Shown here: in pieces, positions 6,922-13,049 of the stretch | Numbering within the stretch: position 1 is the first letter of the stretch | How the letters are laid out: each line of letters starts with the position of its first letter | From: JAWOHX01 sp046484975 | GTDB lineage: Bacteria; Bacillota; Clostridia; DUPQ01 | DNA: 13,049 nucleotides | Direction: 5' to 3' | Assembly (NCBI GenBank): GCA_046484975.1 | Contig: JAWOHX010000088.1 | Location: 1-13,049, forward strand | Notes under the pieces: generated by a model | Database searches by the model: none | Told to the model about the DNA's origin: nothing | Seen by the model: only the letters and a program-made list of their open reading frames with translations | Made by a program: the position numbers and the translations under genes

Positions 6922-7359
6922 ATGCAGACAGAATATTACCTGGTATCCAAGGACATCTTCACTGAATCCATGCTAAAGACCCTGGAGGTCAAGGAGCTCA
7001 TGGAAAGCAACCGGGAGAAAAGCATCCACGCGGCGGTGAAAAAGGCCGGGATCAGCAGGAGCGCCTACTATAAATACAAGGACAAGATCCATAAGGTCAC
7101 CGAGTCCCCCGGGCAGATCATCTGCCTCTATCTTCTGCTGGAGGACAAGGCCAACATCCTGGCGGGAGTCATCGGGGAGATTGGCCGTGTGAAAGCCAAC
7201 ATCCTCACCATCAACCAGGAGATCCCCCTCGGAGGCACCGCCCGGGTCTCCATCTACATCGAGGCCCGGGACATGGACAGGACCCTGGATGCCCTGTTGG
7301 AATCCATCCTGCAGAAACGGGGGGTCCTACGGGCGGACTTTTCAAGGGGAGGTGCATGA
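6922..7359 (+). CDS. UPF0735 family ACT domain-containing protein (PheB-like)
   Basis: The 145-residue protein has two parts. Residues about 37-57 (HAAVKKAGISRSAYYKYKD) resemble a small helix-turn-helix seen at the N-terminus of the UPF0735/PheB family. Residues about 66-140 form an ACT domain, the small-molecule (usually amino acid) sensor of biosynthetic enzymes and regulators, with LLLEDKANILAGVIGEIG. There is no catalytic domain, so a sensing or regulatory role is likely; the true function of the family is not established. The frame opens at 6862, but GGAGG at 6910-6914 lies 7 bases before the ATG at 6922, which decides the start. It is followed after 1 base by hom. Placement ahead of threonine genes suggests sensing of threonine or a related amino acid, which is inference. 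Confidence 0.88.
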   Translation: MQTEYYLVSKDIFTESMLKTLEVKELMESNREKSIHAAVKKAGISRSAYYKYKDKIHKVTESPGQIICLYLLLEDKANILAGVIGEIGRVKANILTINQEIPLGGTARVSIYIEARDMDRTLDALLESILQKRGVLRADFSRGGA

Positions 7360-7360
7360 G

Positions 7361-8650
7361 ATGGAAAAAATACGCGTCGGGCTCATCGGCCTGGGCACCG
7401 TGGGCAAAGGGACGGCAGACCTTTTGCACACCAACAGGGACATCATCCAGATGCGGACCGATGCCTGCATCTCACTGGAAAAGATTCTGGTCCAGGACAT
7501 AGATAAACAAAGGACCCTTCCCGAAGGATTCCAGGGGGTCATCCTCCATGATGAGGAAGCCTTCTTCTCCCCCATGTCCCTGGACATCGTGGTGGAGGCC
7601 ATGGGCGGCACCACCCGGGCCTTCGACTACATCGTCAGGGCCCTGGAATCAGGCATCCATGTGGTCACCGCCAACAAGGACCTCATGGCGGAAAAGGGCT
7701 GCTACCTGATGGATCTCGCAAAAGAAAAAGGCCTGTCCCTCCGGTTTGAGGCAAGCGTGTGCGCCGGTATACCCGTGATCAGCATGATCCGGGAGAGCTT
7801 CGCCGGAAACCGGATCAAAAGCATCCTGGGCATCCTCAACGGGACCACCAACTATATCTTGAGCAAAATGGAGGATGAGGGGGTAAGCTTCGAGGCCGCC
7901 CTCCGGGAGGCCCAGGAAAAAGGGTATGCCGAGAGCGACCCCTCCAGTGATGTGGAAGGCCATGATTCGGCACGGAAAATCGCCATCCTGGCAGGCATCG
8001 CCTTCAACGCATCCCTGTCCCTGTCGGACGTCCATGTGGAGGGCATCACCGGAATCACCCGGGAGGACATGGAATACGCCAAAGAGCTGGGATACCGCAT
8101 CCGCTTGCTGGGGATGTGCAAGGAAACGGGGGGCCACATCAAGGCACAGGTCAATCCGGTGCTCATCCCCGTCAGTCATCCCCTGGCCAGCATCAAGGGA
8201 GCATACAATGGAATCTACATCGAGGCTGACGCCATTGGCAAAAGCATGATCTACGGAAAAGGTGCAGGCAGCCTTCCCACCGCCAGCGCCATCGTCGGGG
8301 ATATCATCACCATTGCCAGGAACCTGGGCCGAAGCGATGGGATTGGCTGCACCTGCATCCGCCCGCTCCCCGTCCGGGACATCCTCTCCACCCACACCAG
8401 CTTCTACACCCGCATGTGCGTGGATGACCAGCCCGGCGTACTGGCAAAGATTGCCCATATCTTCGGGAAAAACCATGTGAGCATCTACTCGGTGGTACAG
8501 AAAAAGGCCATCGACGGCGTGGCGAACCTCATCATCATCACCCACAAGGTCTCGGAAAGGAACATGAAGCGCAGCATGGAAATGATCAACGGCCTGGACG
8601 AGGTGGAAAAAGTGGCTGGGATCATTCGGGTGGAGGAGGAAAACGGATGA
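7361..8650 (+). CDS. hom: Homoserine dehydrogenase with C-terminal ACT domain
   Basis: Hom reduces aspartate semialdehyde to homoserine with NAD(P)H, the branch point to threonine and methionine. The 429-residue protein has the nucleotide-binding GLIGLGTVGKG (7-17), VVTANKDLMA (101-110), GILNGTTNYIL (157-167) and the active-site segment DPSSDVEGHDSARK (193-206) with Asp202 and Lys206 matching the catalytic Asp and Lys of known enzymes. An ACT domain occupies about residues 352-426, starting CVDDQPGVLAKIA, and typically gives feedback inhibition by threonine. No aspartokinase domain is fused. The start at 7361 has GGGGAGG encoded by the last codons of the ACT gene and lies 1 base after its stop; an earlier in-frame ATG at 7289 lies inside that gene and is rejected. 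Confidence 0.97.
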   Translation: MEKIRVGLIGLGTVGKGTADLLHTNRDIIQMRTDACISLEKILVQDIDKQRTLPEGFQGVILHDEEAFFSPMSLDIVVEAMGGTTRAFDYIVRALESGIHVVTANKDLMAEKGCYLMDLAKEKGLSLRFEASVCAGIPVISMIRESFAGNRIKSILGILNGTTNYILSKMEDEGVSFEAALREAQEKGYAESDPSSDVEGHDSARKIAILAGIAFNASLSLSDVHVEGITGITREDMEYAKELGYRIRLLGMCKETGGHIKAQVNPVLIPVSHPLASIKGAYNGIYIEADAIGKSMIYGKGAGSLPTASAIVGDIITIARNLGRSDGIGCTCIRPLPVRDILSTHTSFYTRMCVDDQPGVLAKIAHIFGKNHVSIYSVVQKKAIDGVANLIIITHKVSERNMKRSMEMINGLDEVEKVAGIIRVEEENG

Positions 8651-9690
8651 AGGGCATCATGGAACAATACAGGGAATACCTTCCAATCTCGGCGAAAACC
8701 CCTTGTCTGACCCTGGGGGAGGGAAACACCCCCCTGGTCCGGGCAGACAACCTGTCGGAAGAGTATGGCATGGACATTCATCTCAAGCTGGAGGGCCTCA
8801 ATCCAACGGGCTCCTTCAAGGACCGTGGCATGGTGCTCGCCGTGGCCAAGGCCCTGGAAAAGGGATCTGACCATGTTATCTGTGCATCCACAGGAAACAC
8901 CTCCTCCTCAGCAGCCGCATATGCGGCCAAGGCCGGCATCCGCTGCACGGTACTGATCCCCGCCGGGAAGATTGCCTACGGGAAACTGGCCCAGGCATTC
9001 ATCTACGGTGCCAAGGTGATTCCCGTGGAAGGGAACTTTGACCAGGCCTTGAAGCTGACGATGGAAATGGCCGGGAGGCATCCCGTCACTGTGGTGAACT
9101 CCATCAACCCCTACCGGATCGAAGGGCAGAAAACAGGGGCGTTTGAGATCCTGGAAAGCCTGGGGAAATGCCCTGACGCAGTTTTCCTTCCGGTGGGCAA
9201 TGCAGGCAACATCACCGCCTACTGGAAAGGCTTCCGCGAGTTTTCCCCGGGAACCCTTCCGTTCATGGCAGGCATCCAGGCCGCCGGGGCTGCACCGCTG
9301 GTCCTTGGAAGGAACGTGGAAAACCCCGATACCCTGGCCACAGCCATCCGCATCGGGGACCCGGTGAGCCGGGACGGGGCCATGGCAGCCGTCCGGGAAT
9401 CATCCGGCTTTTTTGACAGTGTCACCGACGAGGAGATTCTGGAGGCCTATGCATTGCTGGCTTCCCGGGAAGGGGTCTTCTGCGAGCCCGCTTCCGCTGC
9501 CTCCCTGGCCGGCCTGCTCAAAAAAATACGGGCAGGCGCCATCAAAAAGCGGTCCCTCGTCGTCTGCATCCTCACGGGAAACGGGCTTAAAGACCCCGAC
9601 ACCGCCCTGGGCCTCATCAGAAAACCCGAACCCGTCCCCTGCGAGCCAAACGTCATCTCTGAGATCCTCCGGGGAGGGATTTTGCCATGA
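8647..9690 (+). CDS. thrC: Threonine synthase
   Basis: ThrC converts O-phosphohomoserine to threonine and phosphate with pyridoxal phosphate. The 347-residue length is close to that of short Bacillus-type enzymes. Visible motifs: LGEGNTPLVRA (23-33), the cofactor lysine Lys58 in NPTGSFKDRG (52-61), the substrate/cofactor loop CASTGNTSSSAAAYAA (79-94), the phosphate-binding GNAGN (184-188), and the C-terminal ILTGNGLKDP. The ATG overlaps the hom stop by 4 bases (ATGA), with GGAGGAGG encoded in the hom tail 7 bases ahead. A second ATG at 8659 is possible but has no comparable site. The order hom-thrC-thrB is the same as in Bacillus subtilis. Confidence 0.96.
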   Translation: MKGIMEQYREYLPISAKTPCLTLGEGNTPLVRADNLSEEYGMDIHLKLEGLNPTGSFKDRGMVLAVAKALEKGSDHVICASTGNTSSSAAAYAAKAGIRCTVLIPAGKIAYGKLAQAFIYGAKVIPVEGNFDQALKLTMEMAGRHPVTVVNSINPYRIEGQKTGAFEILESLGKCPDAVFLPVGNAGNITAYWKGFREFSPGTLPFMAGIQAAGAAPLVLGRNVENPDTLATAIRIGDPVSRDGAMAAVRESSGFFDSVTDEEILEAYALLASREGVFCEPASAASLAGLLKKIRAGAIKKRSLVVCILTGNGLKDPDTALGLIRKPEPVPCEPNVISEILRGGILP

Positions 9691-10562
9691 TCAAAATAAA
9701 GGCCCATGCCACCACAGCCAATCTTGGCGTTTTGTTCGATTGCGGGGGTTTGGCCATCAGGGACCTCTGGACCGTGACATCCTTCCGGGAGACCCCCTCC
9801 GGTTTGCGCATCGAGGTGACGGGGGCCTATGCAGAGAGCATTCCCCTGGGTCAAGAAAATCTGGCATATCAGGCCATCAGGACCTATCTCTCCGCGGTGG
9901 GAAAAAGACTGGAAGGCATCCATCTGGTCCTGGAGAACCACATCCCCCCGGGCCGGGGGCTGGGCAGCAGCGCCGCCTGCATCGTTTCCGCCCTGATGGC
10001 AGTGAACCGGCATTTCCAGGACCTATTGCCTAAAAGGGACCTGCTGGCCCTTGCAGCAGAGATGGAAGGCCACGGGGACAATGCCTGCGCCTGCCTGTAT
10101 GGCGGATTCACGGTCTACTCCAAGCTGCACGTTTTGCATGTCCCCGTCCCCAATGATCTTCGGGGTATCCTTCTGGTTCCCGGCTTTGGGGTCTCCACCG
10201 CCGATGCACGGCGCATCCTTCCCCCTTCCTATACAGCCGGCGACATGGCGAAGGCCCTTCAGAACGCCTCCCTCCTGGCCTGTGCCATGGTGCAAAAGGA
10301 TTACAGGACGATGTCAATCGTCCTGGAGGAGGACGTGGTCCATGAGCCTTCCAGGTCAAAGCTTCTTCCCGGGTTCGAAGACATCCGGGAAAAGGGCCGG
10401 CAGGCGGGCAGCCTGGGCACGGTGATCAGCGGGTCGGGTTCCTCGGTGGTCAGTCTTTGCATGGAGAAGGACCAGGACAGGCTCTATGAAGCCTTATGCT
10501 CCTTTCCTGCCTTCCATGCTTCCCCCATCACCTTTACCAACCTGGGAGCGGCTGTGATATGA
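9687..10562 (+). CDS. thrB: Homoserine kinase (GHMP family), divergent
   Basis: ThrB phosphorylates homoserine with ATP to supply threonine synthase. The 291-residue protein has the GHMP ATP loop HIPPGRGLGSSAA (85-97), the ThrB-style STADARRILP (170-179) and the C-terminal GTVISGSGSSV (244-254). Two usually conserved blocks deviate: residues 10-23 read TANLGVLFDCGGLA where PGFD is usual, and residues 127-132 read EGHGDN where EGHPDN is usual, followed by ACACLYGG instead of the common APALLGG. Its place directly after thrC, with a 4-base ATGA overlap and GGGGAGGG encoded in the thrC tail, still makes homoserine kinase the best call. Another small-molecule GHMP kinase is the alternative. No clear terminator follows. 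Confidence 0.88.
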   Translation: MIKIKAHATTANLGVLFDCGGLAIRDLWTVTSFRETPSGLRIEVTGAYAESIPLGQENLAYQAIRTYLSAVGKRLEGIHLVLENHIPPGRGLGSSAACIVSALMAVNRHFQDLLPKRDLLALAAEMEGHGDNACACLYGGFTVYSKLHVLHVPVPNDLRGILLVPGFGVSTADARRILPPSYTAGDMAKALQNASLLACAMVQKDYRTMSIVLEEDVVHEPSRSKLLPGFEDIREKGRQAGSLGTVISGSGSSVVSLCMEKDQDRLYEALCSFPAFHASPITFTNLGAAVI

Positions 10563-10815
10563 CCGGTCTTTCCGGGAAGACAACATGTAACAAAGAATCG
10601 GTTCACCTTCCTCTTCCTGGTTCCATTCCCTTCAGACCGTTTTAGCTAGCTGCTCAAGCAAAGGATCATCCGTGGCCAGGGTCAATACGCCATGGGGACC
10701 CGGGAGGAGTTTCATCTGGCGGTTGACGAAAAGGACGGACACATCCTCGAAGAAATCTATTGACTCAACCCGGAAAAATAAATACACTTCAGATATCAGA
10801 AAAGGGAGGTCTATG
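10563..10815. other. Intergenic region between thrB and the mannosidase gene
   Basis: About 250 bases without a supportable gene. A short hairpin (GTCTT/AAGAC, 10567-10582) just after thrB lacks a T-tract, so it is not a convincing terminator. GGGTC (10679-10683) and GACCC (10697-10701) form another weak inverted repeat. Short open stretches occur on both strands (plus, ending at 10763; minus, ending at 10632), but neither has a ribosome binding site. The right end holds the mannosidase promoter. Confidence 0.5.
10760..10788 (+). promoter_or_regulatory. Predicted promoter of the alpha-mannosidase gene
   Basis: TTGACT (10760-10765, 5 of 6) and TACACT (10783-10788, 4 of 6) are separated by exactly 17 bases in an AT-rich stretch that stands out from the GC-rich surroundings. 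Transcription would begin near 10795, leaving a leader of about 20 bases that holds GGGAGG at 10804-10809. This suggests the mannosidase is transcribed separately from the threonine operon. Confidence 0.6.
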
Positions 10816-13049
10816 ATGAAAAACATAATGGACGCCATGGAACGCCTCAAAGGCAAGCTGGATGACAAAACCTTCTACCAGCTTCGCTTTGCGGCAGAAC
10901 TCAACCGGGAAATGGACCTGGGGTTGCTTCATGTTCTGCAGGAAGGAGTCATCTTCCTGGAAAATGCCCTGCACCAGAAGGATGCAATCACCCGGGACGA
11001 CCAGTACATCCTCGAACAGATCCTTTCGCCTTTTGCAGAAAAAGCCAAAAGCATCCGCATCATCTGTACTTCTCATGCCCATATCGACATGAACTGGATG
11101 TGGGGGCTCAACGAGACTGTGGCCATCACCCTGGATACCTTCCGGACCGTCCTGGACCTCATGGAGGAGTACGGGGACTTCACCTTTTCCCAATCCCAGG
11201 CCTCCGTCTACCGGATTGTCGAGGAGTACATGCCGGAGATGCTTCCCCGCATCCGCCAGAGAATCCAGGAGGGCCGCTGGGAAATCACCGCATCCCACTG
11301 GGTGGAGGCGGACAAGAACATGCCCGACGAGGAAAGCCAGATCCGTCACCTCACCCATACGCGCAGGTATCTGGGAAAACTCTTCGGGTTGTCCGATGCC
11401 CATTTTGACTTTGACTATGAGCCCGACACCTTCGGCCACCACCGGAACCTCCCGGAGATCCTCTCTTCATCAGGCGTGAAATACTATTACCATTGCCGGG
11501 GGTATGACGGGCATGTCCTTTACAACTGGCAGTCCCCTTCCGGCAACCGTATCCTGGTCTTCAAGGAGCCCCAATGGTACAACAGCGCCATCCATCCGGA
11601 TATGGCCCTCCATGCCCCTGGTTTTTGCAAATCCCATGGGCTGGATGTCATGCTCAAGGTCTACGGGTGCGGCGACCACGGGGGCGGCCCCACCCGAAAA
11701 GACATCGAGCTTCTTCGGCAAATGGCCACATGGCCTGTCTTCCCGACCATACAGATGGGCACCTACCGTGATTTTTACCGTCAGGCGGAAAAAAACATGG
11801 ACAACTTTCCCGTGGTGGAGGGGGAATTGAATTTCATCTTCACCGGATGCTATACCTCCCAGTCCAGGATCAAGGCAGGCAACAAAATCAGTGAAGCCAG
11901 ATTGAACGACTTTGAATCGGCTTGTTCAACAGAGCGCCTCGCCCTGCTTGAGCCTTCCGGCAAGGACGCCTTCTGGGAATGGAACAAGGTTCTGTTCAAC
12001 CATTTCCACGACATCCTGCCCGGGTCCGGGGTCATCGAGACCAGGGAATATGCCATGGCCAAATACCAGGAGGTTCTGGCTTTTGCCAACACCGGGACCT
12101 ATGAAGCCTACCGGAACATCGCCGGGAATATGGACACCCTGTCCCTGAAACCTGACGAGGACCTCACGGAATCACGTTCGGAAGGGGCCGGAGCTGGTTT
12201 CAACACCGGGAAATTGAAAATCACCGCCGTGGAAAGGGGCCGGGGCATGAAAAGGCTATACCATGTGTTCAACAGCCTGCCCGCAAAGACCAGCCAGGTG
12301 ATTGAGCTCCAGGTATGGGACTGGCCGGGAAATCCGGACAGGCTGGTCCTCACGGATGCAGCTGGTGGTATCCTTCCCCACCAGTTCCATAAGCCCACAG
12401 GCTCCGATTCCTTCTATAACCGGTACTGGCAGCACAAGTATTTCACCCTTTACACCAGCCTGGCCGTTCCCTCCCTGGGCTACGCCACCATCATCCTGGA
12501 CCAGGCTGCCACGGAAATCAAAAAACTTCCCAGGCCTTCGGATTTCAGGGTGGAGCCCTCCCATGGATATGTCCTGGAGAACGACGTCATCCGGGCGGCA
12601 TTCAACCCCGATGACCTCTCCCTCCAGTCCTTGCGCCTCCTGGGTTCTGATACGGATCTGGTGGAGACCGGCTCCGGGGTTTTCAGGCTCCTGAAGGAGG
12701 ATCCTTCCCGGGGCATGACCTCCTGGATCATCGGCAAGCATATGGACATTGGCAAGGCCTCACATGTGAAGGTCGAGGAATGCCGCATGGACAGGAACGC
12801 TCTCAGGCAGTGGATTCGCTATACTGCAACCCTTTCGAATTCCAGGATCAATGTTCTGATGAGCCTTGACCGGGGAAGCGCCTGTCTGGATTACCAGGTG
12901 GAATGCGAGTGGCTGGAGACGGGGAAAAAGAACGACCATGTCCCACAGCTGGATTTCCATGTGAAATGCGCATACCCGGTCGCATCCTACCGGTACGACA
13001 TCCCCTTTGGCACCATCGACCGGGAGCCCGCATACATGAATGTGCCCGC
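10816..13049 (+). CDS. Alpha-mannosidase, glycoside hydrolase family 38, 3' end beyond window
   Basis: The frame stays open to the window edge, giving 744 complete codons. The N-terminal catalytic domain shows the family 38 zinc site: SHAHIDMNWMWG with His87, His89, Asp91 and the paired Trp94/Trp96, then YEPDTFGHH with the predicted nucleophile Asp204, YGCGDHGGGPT (283-293), and FNHFHDILPGSG with His396/His398 supplying the last zinc ligand. The region from about residue 450 onward is the beta-sandwich part with VFNSLP. There is no signal peptide, so the enzyme is likely cytoplasmic and acts on imported manno-oligosaccharides. Two ATGs are adjacent (10813, 10816); GGAGG ends at 10809, giving 3 or 6 bases, so the second is preferred. 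Exact linkage specificity cannot be read. Confidence 0.95.
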   Translation, partial: MKNIMDAMERLKGKLDDKTFYQLRFAAELNREMDLGLLHVLQEGVIFLENALHQKDAITRDDQYILEQILSPFAEKAKSIRIICTSHAHIDMNWMWGLNETVAITLDTFRTVLDLMEEYGDFTFSQSQASVYRIVEEYMPEMLPRIRQRIQEGRWEITASHWVEADKNMPDEESQIRHLTHTRRYLGKLFGLSDAHFDFDYEPDTFGHHRNLPEILSSSGVKYYYHCRGYDGHVLYNWQSPSGNRILVFKEPQWYNSAIHPDMALHAPGFCKSHGLDVMLKVYGCGDHGGGPTRKDIELLRQMATWPVFPTIQMGTYRDFYRQAEKNMDNFPVVEGELNFIFTGCYTSQSRIKAGNKISEARLNDFESACSTERLALLEPSGKDAFWEWNKVLFNHFHDILPGSGVIETREYAMAKYQEVLAFANTGTYEAYRNIAGNMDTLSLKPDEDLTESRSEGAGAGFNTGKLKITAVERGRGMKRLYHVFNSLPAKTSQVIELQVWDWPGNPDRLVLTDAAGGILPHQFHKPTGSDSFYNRYWQHKYFTLYTSLAVPSLGYATIILDQAATEIKKLPRPSDFRVEPSHGYVLENDVIRAAFNPDDLSLQSLRLLGSDTDLVETGSGVFRLLKEDPSRGMTSWIIGKHMDIGKASHVKVEECRMDRNALRQWIRYTATLSNSRINVLMSLDRGSACLDYQVECEWLETGKKNDHVPQLDFHVKCAYPVASYRYDIPFGTIDREPAYMNVP

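Noticed and set aside
7649..8545. 298-codon minus-strand open frame opposite hom
   Set aside because: Antisense shadow of homoserine dehydrogenase, biased toward Asp, Gly, His and Ala, with no recognisable domain.
10567..10582. Hairpin after thrB as a terminator
   Set aside because: Five-base stem without a following run of T, so not a convincing intrinsic terminator.

Overview
The window is GC-rich bacterial DNA, densely coding, with Bacillota-style GGAGG ribosome binding sites. The gene content is a DUF975 membrane protein, a UPF0735 ACT protein beside hom-thrC-thrB, and a four-subunit 2-oxoacid:ferredoxin oxidoreductase. Together these suggest a fermentative, anaerobic, clostridia-like member of the Bacillota. 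This placement is an inference from gene families and gene order; no rRNA or other phylogenetic marker is present.

Left part, minus strand (6752 down to 1): galT, galK, galE, then a small 2x[4Fe-4S] ferredoxin and the alpha, beta and gamma subunits of a 2-oxoacid:ferredoxin oxidoreductase (VOR type). These are followed by a DUF975 membrane protein and a lipoprotein cut by the window edge. All nine genes touch, overlap by a few bases, or are separated by 1-3 bases. They look like one translationally coupled polycistron with a good promoter before galT and a possible second promoter inside the end of galE. The Leloir genes would feed galactose into glycolysis. The oxidoreductase would convert a branched-chain (or other) 2-oxoacid, CoA and oxidised ferredoxin to acyl-CoA, CO2 and reduced ferredoxin.

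Centre (6753-6921): a 169-base divergent promoter region with a promoter facing each way and two interleaved inverted repeats, a candidate operator.

Right part, plus strand: a UPF0735 ACT-domain protein, then hom, thrC and thrB. This is the threonine branch of aspartate-family synthesis, again with stop/start coupled junctions. After a 250-base gap carrying a near-consensus sigma-A type promoter, a GH38 alpha-mannosidase begins and runs off the right edge.

Most of the window is ordinary central and amino acid metabolism, and I see no defence system, mobile element, CRISPR array or RNA gene. The points worth a second look are the physical fusion of galactose and oxoacid:ferredoxin genes into one coupled chain, the candidate internal promoter, the divergent operator region, the ACT protein as a possible local regulator, and unusual active-site motifs in ThrB.
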